Shown piece after piece: positions 1-11,610 of a stretch of 64,000 nucleotides of DNA (positions are counted from its first letter, which is position 1; each line of letters starts with the position of its first letter). Under the pieces are notes generated by a model, which had not been told where the DNA came from, made no database searches, and saw nothing but the letters and a program-made list of their open reading frames with translations. The stretch covers positions 1,860,001 through 1,924,000 of the forward strand of contig RCSZ01000014.1 of NCBI GenBank assembly GCA_014898425.1, read 5' to 3'. A program made the position numbers and the translations under genes. Origin of the DNA: Botryotinia globosa. Taxonomy: Eukaryota; Ascomycota; Leotiomycetes; Helotiales; Sclerotiniaceae.

Positions 1-1164
1 TTCCAACAGATGGAACCCAAGGTTGATCTGAAGCCTCTTTTAAATATACTGGTATGGCTGCTCGTTTCTTTAGCTTTGTCGATTTGACTGCAATCTGAGT
101 GTTGACATGTACCAAGATTTTCGACACATCGACGGAGTTTCTTTTCGGAGAGCCCATGAATACACTATCGCCAGAGACCACATTCCAAACAGAAGAGTGC
201 CTCGCAGCTTTTGACTATGCTATAAGAGGTATGGGAATTCGCTTCCAACTAGGCAGTCTAAAGTTCCTGTATTGTGACAAAAAATGGTATAAATCAATAA
301 AGATCACCCATTCATTTGCGGATCGATATGTAGACAAAACCCTGGAGTTTCGGCACAGCTATTTAAATGCCCGGGAAGGAAGAGAGAAAGAAAAGGGAGA
401 AGAGTCGGATTCAGAGATAGATGACGACAATGGTAACCATCGCCATGTATTGTTGCATGAGATGGCAAAACAGACAGGTAGTCGTGATGATCTTCGAAAC
501 CAAATCCTCCATGTCTTCTTAGCAGGTCATGAATCTTCCGCTATCACAATTAGCAACGCGATCTTCCATCTTTGTCGAAACCCCGAGACGTGGAAGAAGC
601 TTAGGTCTGAAATTCTTTCACAAGGTGAAAAGCCTTTCACATTTGAATCGCTGAAGAATCTTCACTATCTGCAGTGTATCATCAAGGAAAGTAGGTTGTG
701 GTAACCACTTGCCTACTTGAACCATCACTAAACCCACGCTACTAGCCTTACTTCTACATGCCGTTGCTCCCACAGATACAAGAATTGCCTTGCAAGACAC
801 CATACTACCTACTGGAGGCGGGCCGCAAGGCACCTCACCTATCTTCGTGAAAAATGGTCAGATAGTTTTTGCATCTTTCCATGCCCTTCACATGCTAGCA
901 CCTTGCTTCCAACCCGACCCAGATATCTTTCGACCAGAGAGATAGGAGACGGTGCGACCAGGGTGGAACTATCTTCCCTTTATAGGAGGACCAAGGATGT
1001 GTCCTGGTCAGAATTTGGCTTTGATGGAAGGGGCGTATGTACTAGCGAGGATGGCACAAGAATGGAGAGAAATAAACTGTAAGGACGAGGTCTTGGAGTG
1101 GGTGGAACTAATGACCGGAGTTGCAAGTAGTAAGAATGGAATCAAAGTAAGCGTCGTTGTGTAA
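1..1164 (+). pseudogene. Cytochrome P450, CYP52-like, 5' end outside window; in-frame TAG at 943
   Basis: The reading is exons 1-51, 117-690 and 746-1164, with introns 52-116 and 691-745 (GT-AG, phases 0 and 1). The product resembles the CYP52 family of microsomal alkane/fatty-acid hydroxylases: the segment FDTSTEFLFGE, an I-helix AGHESS, an FRPER motif and the heme-binding loop FIGGPRMCPGQ with the cysteine ligand are visible. Two defects are seen. A TAG at 943-945 stands where the family has tryptophan (FRPER-W-E). In the K-helix the ExxR arginine reads Leu (CTT) if the acceptor at 744-745 is used. The membrane anchor and N-terminal third lie before base 1. Otherwise the frame is open to the stop at 1162-1164. 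The second P450 at 43262-44965 carries the same stop. I think this is an inactive or decaying gene; recoding of the TAG by RNA editing is possible but the ExxR loss argues against activity. Confidence 0.75.
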
Positions 1165-2382
1165 CAGCGGGGTGGCTATATCATACAAACGAATGCATGA
1201 TCAGATTGATATTCGGGCCCATTTTAATTTCATATTTGAAGACAGGAAGTCGGTTGAGAGAATCTAGATCATAATCATGCTGATATTGAACACCTCAAAC
1301 TCTCAACTTCCCTCACATATGCTGCATGAGATTAAGTGAATACCATGACTTCACGCCATTGAGTCAAGAAAATGAACGAAAGAAAAACGAGGTTGAGTCA
1401 TTCACGATTTGTATACATAGGTGTTCGACGTCGGGATTGCTTTGGGGTGATATCCATCGTACCACTCGGCTTTGGCTTTCAACTTAACAATCAATCAAGA
1501 CAACCAGTACTTGTCTTCATGCATCTGTTGAAGATAGCTTTGTAGGACATGATACATGAGTCTGCTGGCTGAGTATGCTCTTGTCCGTGCTATTTTGAGT
1601 CAAACAGACACAGCCAAGCTGAACACGGGAAGCCGAAAATTCCTGTCGAAGGTTTTATGTTGATCTTATGCCATCCATGATTCTTATCATCCATCACCCA
1701 GACGAGCCAGAGATATTCTGGTAGGGGATTATCGTAGAATAATCAACAGTGTCATCATCTAGGTGTCTTGGGTGGTCAATTTGTGGTTTAGTAGGAGTAG
1801 GATTGAAAATGGGTCCAAGGAATAGGTACACCCGCAGATCTACAAATCGGTCTAACCTAATGAAGCTTAACTCTCAATTTTGAGGTCCACCGGTGGTCCC
1901 CCGCTTCCGCTCAAGTTTTGGTTCCGAAACATTTTTGAATCGAGAAGCAACTGAGTTTCCATATATTATGGGCATGTGCGACTCGTCGCCCAATTATATC
2001 TCATGATATATGATGATATTCATGAAGAGAGAGAGATGTAACGATTAACCATAGCTCGCTCTTTCCTCCCAAGAGTTTCGAAAAGATGAACAAGCACCCC
2101 GATTATGTCAAACGTTGACAGCGGGAGAAGAGTGTTTGTAGTTAGGTATCTAGGTCTTTCAAACAACCATAAGTATGGATTTTCTATTCACTTCGATCTA
2201 CCCGAATAGTGATTGATTCACTTACTCTCACTCCGCCTTGATACCCTTTTCCTTCTTTGTTCCCTTTCTCTTCCTGCCTGTCCTATCCACAATCTTGAGA
2301 TATCAACCTCAATTGATGAAATCTAGAGAATTCACATTGGCCTCGAGTCATCAGAAGGAATACACACGAACAACTTTAAAAA
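1165..2382. other. Intergenic region between P450 and GH47 mannosidase
   Basis: No open frame of coding character is seen on either strand. The last 200 bases before the mannosidase start are pyrimidine-rich, as in many fungal promoters. No repeat or RNA gene is recognised. Confidence 0.5.
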
Positions 2383-4145
2383 ATGATTCTCGAATATAAG
2401 GAGAAAGCTCTCCTGACCCCACGATCGTATCCAGGACCACAACGAACAAGATTTCAAAAACGGTTCATACCCATTACCGTTGTACTCTTAATATGCGTCT
2501 ACATCTTTTCCACAACCAACCGCTTCTCACTAAACAGTCGATATGGATTCTTATCTTTTCATCCTTCGATAGATCTACCACCGCCTCATACTGGTCGATA
2601 TAGCATACAAGCAACCACATTTCCAAGAGAATCCAGACCTGCCAAAGCAGTACGATTAATGAGGCAAAAGAAAGTGAGAGAGGAATTTCTACATGCATGG
2701 AACGGATATAAAAAGAATGCATGGATGCATGATGAGGTGATGCCACTTTCAGGTGGTCAAAAAGATACATTTGTGGGTTGGGCTGCGACATTGGTGGATT
2801 CCCTGGACACACTTTATATTATGGGACTGAAGGAGGAATTTGAAGAAGCCTTGGAATCTCTTAAGAACATCGACTTTTCTAAACCCAATGCTGAGCGTGT
2901 ACCTGTTTTCGAAACTACCATTCGGTATCTCGGTGGGTTGCTGGGGCCTTGGGATATCAGTGGTCATCAATATCCTATTTTGCTTGAGAAAGCAAAACAG
3001 CTTGGGGATTTATTGTTCAGGGCATTTAATACCGAGAGTGGCATCCCTACTCCATACTATTGGTGGGAAAAGGAACTTTCCAAAGGAGACAAGATAGCGG
3101 GCGAAAATGGTGTTCTAGTCGCCCAAATCGCAAGTCTGTCACTCGAATTCATTCGTCTGAGTCAAGTCACTGGTGACCAAAAATATGCAAATGCAATACA
3201 GAAAATTACGGATCAACTGGAAGCTACTCAGAACACTACAACACTACCAGGAATGTGGCCATCCCAAGCAAACTGTATGGGCTCTGAGTTGTCATTTGGG
3301 AGTCGTTCTTTTACTCTGGGAGCTTTTGCCGGTAGGTCAATCGATGTTTCTCTTATCTCATTCCTTCACTAACGTATACAATCAAAGATTCTGCTTTTGA
3401 ATATCTTCCAAAGACTCATTTACTTCTTCCAAAATCCTCCTCTGCTGATCAATACCTGAAAATGTATCGTACTGCATTATCGACCATAAACAAAAACCTA
3501 GTTTTCCGTCCCAATCTCCCAGGTGATCCCGATATTCTTTTCACGGGCACAGTGAACATCAATACCGGCAAACCACTCCTAACCGCTCAGATCCAACATC
3601 TTGGTTGTTTCACAGGAGGTATGATAGGTCTTGGCTCCCGGATATCCCAATCCCCATCAGAAATGGAAACCGCCATCAAACTCACCAAAGGTTGCGTTTG
3701 GGCATACGAACACACACCTTCGGGAATCATGCCTGAAATCTTCCACGTCAACCCTTGCACCAATACATCTTCCTGCACTTTCTCCGGCTCCAGTTCAGAT
3801 ACCGGATTTATCCGCGTCGATGATCCATCATACCAACTCCGCCCTGAAGCCATCGAATCCGTCTTCATCATGTACAGATTAACAGGTGATCGCGCCTGGC
3901 AGGAAACGGGCTGGAAAATGTTCAAGGCCATTGTGAAACATACGCATACACCTCTAGCCAATGCGAGAATCAAAAATGTGATGGAGCAAAAACCAGACAA
4001 GGAAGATTCAATGGAAAGTTTCTGGTTGGCAGAGACGTTGAAGTATTTCTACTTGTTGTTTAGCGAGCCCGGAGTAGTGAGTTTGGATGAGTGGGTGTTG
4101 AATACCGAGGCGCATCCGTTGAGACAGGCGGGTGGAAACACATAG
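2383..4145 (+). CDS. Class I alpha-1,2-mannosidase (GH47)
   Basis: Two exons, 2383-3331 and 3388-4145, joined by a 56-nt intron in phase 1, give 568 residues. It should trim alpha-1,2-linked mannose from N-glycans in the ER or Golgi lumen. Residues about 29-45 form one hydrophobic segment after a basic N-terminus (signal anchor), giving a type II membrane protein. Family signatures are present: VDSLDTLYIMGL, the cysteine-containing HLGCFTGGM, SYQLRPEAIES near the catalytic acids, and the C-terminal SFWLAETLKYFYLLFS followed by NTEAHPL, which binds the catalytic calcium in the family. Length is normal for fungal GH47 enzymes. The start is the first ATG of the frame and is preceded by an A-rich leader. 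ER type versus Golgi type cannot be decided from the sequence alone. Confidence 0.93.
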
Positions 4146-5270
4146 TATTCGATAGATGGAAGGGCTGGAGCATAGAGAATTAGATGAAAGTAATTGATTT
4201 ATGTGGCGATACGAGTGATACAATAATAAGAAATTTAATAGTTAATTGTGATATTCGATTTTTGACATTGTACTCGTGGAAATAAATTCGATCACACTAT
4301 TGCTCCTATTCCTCTCACTTGCAACTAACTACTTCCCATCTATTACTGGAGCCCCGGGGAGAAATTGTAAAAGATGAACAGATCAAAATTCAAAAGTTCA
4401 ATGGAAAAATACTCTTCTACTTTAGCCTCGAGGTATGTATGGTATTGGAACTGCTGGCTTAAAGATACCACAATTAAATTTCGATCTTACCTATCTAGGT
4501 AAATACGATAAATATTAAGTAAGTGGTATAATGGGTATAATGTGATATGATATGATGTGATATGATGTGATAAATACGATATGATATGATAAATACGATA
4601 TAAGAAAGTGAACATGAATGGGTTTATAGATAGATAGATAATATATCTCCTTTATCTTCTCTTTCCTTTTATATAACTATACAAAATCACAAAATTATAA
4701 AATCACAAAATCACAAAATCACAAAATCATATAAATAAACACATCAACACAACAAAAAGCAAAAAGTCATCCCAAGGATCTAGAATTCAAAACCCTGTAT
4801 AATCCGCTATAGAAGACCTGCTTTCTTCAATACAGTACAGTACAGTACAGTACCAATTATCATGATTCGGACAAGTCCATTCATTCTATCTATAAATTCC
4901 TCGTATCCTTCCTGAAGACGCTGAGCACACAGAGCACAGAGAATATCGTCCAAAATTTGATTTGCGTGTAATAATTCATATGCATCCCTCCCCTTTCATT
5001 CCGCTAAACATACGTTTTTACAACTGTATGTATGTATTCCCAAAACTCCATTTGCGCTGAGAATTGCTGGGTGCAAATCTGATGAGACCAAAAAAACTTG
5101 AGAAAAAACTCCATATGATGCTGCCGTAACCTCCATTGTGTGCAAAATGCTCGCCACCCATTTCTCTTTCATCATCTTAATTCACAAAAAACATAAAAAC
5201 ATAAAAAAACGCCGGTGCTGATGAACTCTTTTTGCGTCCCTTCCTCCCCCCCTTCCGTCATTCTTTCAAG
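4146..5270. other. Intergenic region with short tandem repeats (convergent 3' ends)
   Basis: This lies between the convergent mannosidase and Mex67 genes. It holds a GATATGATGT-type array (about 4541-4595), an ACAAAATC array (about 4681-4730) and a CAGTA array (about 4830-4852). No coding sequence is seen. Confidence 0.6.
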
Positions 5271-7444
5271 TTATGGCTTTTGATAAGCCTCCGCTGGTAA
5301 ATTTGCCTTGTTGGCTTGGAAAGCAATATAGGCCTGTTCTAAATTCCATCCTGTCTCTGCTAAGCACATGGCCGAATATTGTAAATTCATGCCTGTCTCA
5401 GCGGAAAGTTTCTCGGCGCATATCTTTTGTTGTTGCTCCGGCGTGAGTGAAGCATCGATAATAGGAACTTGAGGAACATTTGGAAGTACTGGAACCGGCT
5501 GAGGTCCTTGAACTGCAGTCGTCTGAGCCAAAGGACTCCAAGCCCTGAGCGCAAGCATATCGCTAAGAACCCTAATAGGGGGTCCATTAGGCCCTCCGGG
5601 TCCGAGTATGAAGTATCGCGAAAAGCTACGGAGAGCTTTACCTTCAAAATTAGGAATATTCTCCTCAAATTCACCGTGTACGTCGATGAGAAGACCGTCA
5701 ACCCCAGCGGCACTCTGCCCAGAAGGATCAGGAAGACCTGGAAGGGGTTGACATTCGACAAGATATAGCTCGGGCCGGGTGGCGATCTCGGGGTGAATTG
5801 TTTTAGGTAAATCATTCCAGATGGCTTGAATTTCTTGAGATCCAGTAGATTTTCGAGATAACCTAGTAGATAAATGTGTATATTTGACAAGATTTCGATT
5901 GGATTTGTTGTATGCTGCCCACGGTGGGACAGGTAATGAATGATTGCGATCTCGAACTGCTGACATATTGACAGATAGTGAGAAAGAAGACTCGGCATCG
6001 TAGAAATTAGTGAGTAAAGCATTGCGATTAGTATCGTATGCTCCGAAAAATTGTCTTATGAAGTTTTCCCCAACTTGTGCGACATCTCGGAAAGATGGGC
6101 TAGCGATTGGAAATGGTGATTTAATAGCCTCAAGATCTGCATGGACTTGAGCGACACTTCTGACCTGCACACCACTCAACTGCTGAAGTTCTGGAAACCA
6201 GCGTACAATGTCGGTTGCGTAATCTGGAACGAGGGTTTCGATAGGATTGCCTGACAAGACTAGGTTTTCAAGGTGACGGAATTTCCAGCGCCATAATTTC
6301 AGGGATTCTAGATCGGCGAACTGATTTCTGGAAAGATCCAGGTTCTTTAAGTCTGGAAATGTTGAAGCCAAGCAGGTGACGTTTGAAAGATCGGCCAATG
6401 AGTTGTCGGTCAAAGTGACACTGACTATGGCATCCTTCTTAGCTTGTGGAGTGGTGAATAATTTGTCGCAGATGACCATCAAAACTGGGAAAAGCTTCGA
6501 GACAAGAGTGTTATCTTCAAACATTCCCATCTGCTGTAACTGCTCGTCTTGTCCCAAAGCCGAGAGATTTAAAAGCTTAAGGTTGGGATCGTATCGAGCT
6601 GCAAGAATTCCTTGGATCTTCTCTCGAGTTAACCGAGCCTCCTCGGACTCTGCCTTCTCCGATGTCTTCGATGGCTCGCTATCTTGTACGCCAATTGTCG
6701 ATCCAGCAAATGCGAAACCATCCAACTTCATAATAGAGGCTACGTCCTCCGGCGCAACTGAGATAACAACGATGTCACCTTTCTTGTGTGACTATTCGAG
6801 GGTTAGCAAGGTATAGATAACCTTGAAGTCGACCGGGATCATGAGGTGGTAAAGCGAAAGTGTCAATTCTTGACTCGTAGTGAACTTGACATGACAAGAG
6901 CGAAAAATTACGGCGACAGCGCAGTGGAACTCGTGATCCCGAAATCATGGCGATAAAAACGTACCTTTTTAATTCTTATACTTCTCTTCGATTTGGAGTC
7001 CAATGCTGTGGCCTTGCGTTCGAGAAATGACATTAGGGACGAAAGGCCTTGGTCACTATTTGAAGCTGCTTTACTCCCCTTCAATCCTTTGATCCAGAGA
7101 GTAACCAATACGTTGGCTTGTTGTGATTGCGAACCCATTCCTCGAAGGATGGCCTGCGGATTTCGTGTGACGTCGAGTCTTCCTCCACCACGGCCAGTAT
7201 TTCTTACACCTCCCCGTCCATGTCCGCGTGGTCCAGTTGGAACAGAACCTCCGATAGCACCCTTCCCCCCTTTGCGACCGTTTGCGCCTGTCGTAGTATC
7301 CATGTCTAAGTCTCCATCTTTATCGACTCGAATAGGACCAGCTCGTCGCTTTGTAATACCACCACCACCCACGCGACCACCACCTCGTGTACTTGAAGAT
7401 GAGTTTCGCGGACCTCTAGGAGGCGCTGATGTTCGGTTCATCAT
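5271..7444 (-). CDS. MEX67: mRNA export factor Mex67 (NXF1/TAP family)
   Basis: Exons 7444-6965 and 6791-5271, with a 173-nt phase-0 intron (6792-6964), give 666 residues. With its partner Mtr2 this protein carries mRNPs through nuclear pores. The order of parts is: Arg/Gly-rich N-terminus with GGRVGGGG and RGHGRGG patches (RNA and adaptor contact), an RNP-like segment that spans the intron, leucine-rich repeats (for example LKNLDLSRNQFADLESL and LENLVLSGNPI), an NTF2-like domain starting near ENFIRQFFGAYD, and a C-terminal TAP-C/UBA domain (LTPEQQQKICAEKLSAETGM) that binds FG nucleoporins. I chose the first of two adjacent ATGs (7444); the frame stays open upstream to an ATG at 7522, so a longer N-terminus or a 5' intron is possible. 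It is transcribed divergently from ERV46 across 1.15 kb. Confidence 0.92.
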
Positions 7445-8600
7445 CTCGAAGTCGTTGCGATTATGAGATTCGTATCTAAATTTGCAATGTTGGTTAAATA
7501 TTAGAAGTCGCAAAGTGTGCAAGAAGATTGTTGATGATTGTTATGACGTATCTTGAATATGCGATTCTTTTCTAAAGAGTGGTGGATGTGTCGTAGAAGG
7601 GGTGAAGATTTATCGCAATCGTTTCTAATGTAAAGGAATTTCAGTTCTATTGTTGTAAATGATTCTGGTTAAAGTTGATGGTGATATTCAAAGAAAGAAG
7701 GTTTGTTGGGATAAAGAGAAGGTGCTAGGAAGAAGAAGATTGAGAATGGTGGAAGTTCTTTAATGCTGACATAAGCAGGGCTGAAGTCACAAATCGTGGA
7801 TTTGCTGCCCAGCCTTGAATTAAGGTTCTGCTTACTATTATGCTTCATTATTTGACCCCTCTATTTATAACTCAGCCTCACCCAGAATTTCACAAGGCTA
7901 CCTATCTAAGTACTCCCTAGGTAGGTACTGATGCTGCCACATGCGGCCGCACATTTAATGCCTCAGGCGACAACTATCTACGAAGTATCTTAGAACATAT
8001 TAGGTGGTCATGATGAATCCGTTATCTGAGAAGAGAAAGATATTATACGAATAAGTTCATATCAAAGATACCCAGTATCGTACCGTATTTTTTGGTACTC
8101 TCTCTCTCTCTTTCTACTCCGTATATCTGTGCCTTTGAAAGCTTTGAGCCATAATTGTGTCTGTGTCACTGTTACGCGTAGTTTTCCCTGCATGAACATG
8201 GGATGTCTAACTGAAAGTGCACACAAGAGGGGCCGGACTAAAACAACCCGACCGAGAGCAATCCATTCAATGGAAAGCTGTCCTCAATTGAAAATGCGAC
8301 TGACTGACTGAGACTTGAAGGACTGAGAGTTTTCCAAAATTAAAAATAACTTCTTCTTACTCACATATTCTCTCTGAAATCACATTGGATGCTTTTGCCC
8401 GAGGCCTTTTTTAAAAAAAGAAGCTCTTATATGATCCATCCTTCATTCGTTTTTGCGTTCCTACATTCCAATTGAAAGTTATTCCAATCATCTACTCGAT
8501 TTATGTATTTCTGAAAGATCCTCCAAACTCAATTTCCCACGCCGCAAGGCTACTCCGCCTAACACAACAATAACACAACTTTTTACAACATCCAGCGAAA
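7445..8600. promoter_or_regulatory. Divergent intergenic region of MEX67 and ERV46
   Basis: A 1.15-kb region from which the two genes are transcribed in opposite directions. It contains one copy of the CCTAGGTA palindrome core (7916-7923) and a short CT repeat (about 8098-8113). Whether the two genes share control elements cannot be read from the sequence. Confidence 0.4.
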
Positions 8601-10082
8601 ATGCCTGCGAAATCTAGGTTCACAAGGCTAGATGCCTTTACTAAAACGGTCGATGAAGCAAGAGTGCGCACAACTTCAGGAGGAATTGTAACGATAGCTT
8701 CATTGCTAATCGTCCTGTATCTGGCATTTGGAGAATGGGCGGATTACAGGAGGATAACAGTACATCCTGAGCTTGTAGTTGACAAGGGAAGAGGTGTGTT
8801 ATACTTGAGATTTGTGAGATTCATGAGATGGAAACTAATCATTATTTCTCTTTGCAGGTGAAAAGATGGAAATTCATTTGAACATTACTTTTCCAAAAAT
8901 TCCCTGCGAACTTCTCACGCTGGACGTAATGGATGTTTCCGGAGAGCAGCAAGTTGGTGTTATGCACGGAGTTAAGAAGGTTCGATTGGGTCCTCAAGAA
9001 GAAGGTGGTAAGGTCATTGATATCAAGGCCTTGGATCTGTATGTATTTCACCACCGTAACTCCTGAGTCGTGACTGACACCATGTAGCCATAATACCGAA
9101 GATTCAGCAACTCATCTTGATCCGAATTACTGCGGTCCATGTTACGGTGCTACCCCTCCTTCAAATGCGCAAAAGCCAGGCTGCTGTAATACATGTGACG
9201 AAGTACGAGAAGCATATGCGTCAGTTTCATGGGCTTTTGGCCGAGGAGAAAATGTCGAACAATGCGAGCGGGAACATTATGGCGAACGCTTGGATTCACA
9301 ACGCAAAGAAGGATGTCGCATTGAAGGTGGTCTCCGGGTAAACAAGGTCATTGGAAATTTCCACATTGCTCCTGGTCGCAGTTTTACCAACGGAAATATG
9401 CATGTTCATGACCTGAACAATTTCTTCGATACACCTGTTCCCGGCGGTCACGTATTTTCTCATCAAATCCATTCTCTTAGATTTGGACCAGAGCTTCCAG
9501 AAGAAGTTTTCAAGAAGTTGGGCTCAGATTCTATTATCCCATGGACCAATCATCACTTAAACCCTCTCGATAACACGGAACAAATTACCCACGAGGCTGC
9601 TTACAACTTTATGTACTTTGTAAAGGTTGTTTCAACTTCATACCTTCCTCTTGGCTGGGAAATCAACTACAATAGCAGACCACATGACGCAAGCGTAGAT
9701 ATTGGAGCTTATGGACATTCTGAAGACGGAAGTATTGAAACTCATCAGTACTCTGTTACTAGTCATCGCCGAAGTCTCAATGGTGGTGATGATTCCGCTG
9801 AAGGCCATAAGGAAAAGTTACATGCACGTGGTGGAATCCCAGGTGTTTTCTTCTCATATGTAGGTTCCCCATGATATGTTAATCCATACAGCTACTAATT
9901 ATACTCAGGATATCTCGCCCATGAAGGTCATCAATAAGGAAGAGCGAACCAAAACATTAGCAGGCTTCTTGACAGGTCTCTGTGCAATTGTCGGAGGTAC
10001 ATTAACCGTCGCGGCAGCCGTAGACCGTGGTGTATATGAAGGCGCCACTAGATTAAGAAAAATGCAATCGAAGAATCTGTAG
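8601..10082 (+). CDS. ERV46: ER-Golgi cargo receptor Erv46 (ERGIC3 family)
   Basis: Four exons, 8601-8793, 8858-9038, 9088-9859 and 9909-10082, with introns of 64, 49 and 49 nt, give 439 residues. Erv46 with Erv41 forms a COPII-vesicle receptor that retrieves or carries cargo between ER and Golgi. The N-terminal block SRFTRLDAFTKTVDEARV and the first membrane segment (about residues 27-43) are typical. The lumenal domain has the family cysteine cluster (CGPCYG, then PGCCNTCDEV) and GNFHIAPGRSF. A second membrane segment (LTGLCAIVGGTLTVAAAVD) lies near the C-terminus, followed by a short basic cytosolic tail. Length matches fungal orthologues. The start is the first ATG after a stop-rich leader. 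Confidence 0.95.
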
Positions 10083-10787
10083 TCGGAGATGTGTGACTAT
10101 TTTTGCGTTCTTGGGAGCTGGGCATCGGATATTGGAGTTTAGAGGGATGGGAGAGGGACTGTGTACATTGAATATAGGAAATCACTATCTTTTTTACTTT
10201 TGGGGGGGGGGGGAGGTAGCGAATATAAAAATTCTTCCATGATTGTTTGTGAGATTTTGAGGAGATGTTATATTGTGGATGCATGTGAAGTTTTATGAAT
10301 GGCTGGCTTGAATTTTGAAACGTACGGGAGGGAGACCCGGGACGGGATGGGGAAGAAACCCGGTTCTTGGGGTGGAGTTTGTGGATGTGTGGTAGATGGA
10401 TGTATATGTGTATCAGATATCGGAAATGGAAGGGTTTGGGGAAGGGTTTGGATTGGGTTTAGATTGGGTGTGATATTGTTAATGGGTTTTAGGATGGGAT
10501 AAAGTGGGATGAAGTGGAATGGATGGTTTTTGATAGATGTGTATTTATTTTATTGATTGATGGTTGATGGTTGATGGTTGATAAATGATAAATTGATGGG
10601 TTATATTGTATGTATATATAAGTATGTATTTAATGGATATATATATATATAGAGAAGAGAATAGTAGATGTAATAATGGGAAGATGTAATGTATATCTAT
10701 TAATAAGGATGGAAATGGGATTGGGATATTGTGATAGGAGTTTTGGTGTATGTAGTAATATATTGTATTTGATGTTTTGAGATGGAG

Positions 10788-11130
10788 TATCCCCTAGACC
10801 GCTGGAAATGGGCTCCGAAAGTGGTTTGTGTAATATACTTTGAATAATAAAGTCTTATTGGATAGAATAACTATTTGAATGGATTTTCAGTTATATTATT
10901 TATATTATTAAATTTTGATTTCAAATATTGATTTTTTATAATTTTAAAAAAAAGATTAAGAATTCATATATATTATTATGTTAGAAGTTTTGATATAGAA
11001 AAAATATTGATTGGATTTTATATCAAAAATAAATATAAATATTGGGTTAAATTCAAGGAATCTTGATAATCTAATTGGTTAATAAGAATCTGTTAAGCGA
11101 GGGAGCCCATTCTCAGCGGTCTAGGGGATA
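10788..11130. mobile_element. MITE, TATCCCCTAGA family, 343 bp
   Basis: The ends are inverted copies over 30 bases with two mismatches, starting TATCCCCTAGACCGCTG on both strands. TA at both ends would be the target duplication of a Tc1/mariner-like element. The interior is AT-rich and non-coding. The parts next to both termini resemble those of the larger element at 20712-22003 (shared TAATCTAATTG and TTAAGCGAGGG near the right end), so this looks like an internally deleted relative. Confidence 0.8.
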
Positions 11131-11139
11131 GGAGTAGAG

Positions 11140-11610
11140 AGATATGATGTTGTGTTTGAAGTGTGGTGAAGAATTAGATGGGTGTTTATATGGATATCTG
11201 ATATGGTCGATGATTATATTTAAAGTTTGAGGATGAAGTATTGAATTGAATTGTTTAGATAGTATATATTGTATTATATAAAGCTTTAGAGAAGAATTAG
11301 ATATATATCTATATGGATATCGGTTTGAAGTCAATCATCGTATTTGAAGTTTGGGATGGCGTAATTATGGAATTACCTAGGTAGTAATAAGATCTTACAT
11401 ATTGTTTACTATGATCCATGAAATATTCCATGTTATACCGCCTTTGTTAACTCGGATCAATTAGTGTGGGCAGAATAATTCGATTGGTTTAAAGTCGATG
11501 CTGTATTTGAAGTTCTGGATGGATATCGTATCGTATTTAAAGCTCTAGACACAAATCATATCGTATTTGAAGCTCGAGGCACATATCACATCGTATCTGA
11601 AGCTCTAGTG
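11140..11610. repeat. Degenerate direct repeats around ATCGTATTTGAAGCTCTAG
   Basis: Three imperfect units of roughly 40 bases are clear at about 11520-11610, each with a version of TCGTATTTGAAGCTCTAG. More diverged relatives occur at 11210-11235, 11335-11355 and 11500-11515. A companion motif, GAAGAATTAGAT followed by TATGGATATC, occurs at about 11169 and 11291. No coding frame is seen. Confidence 0.5.
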
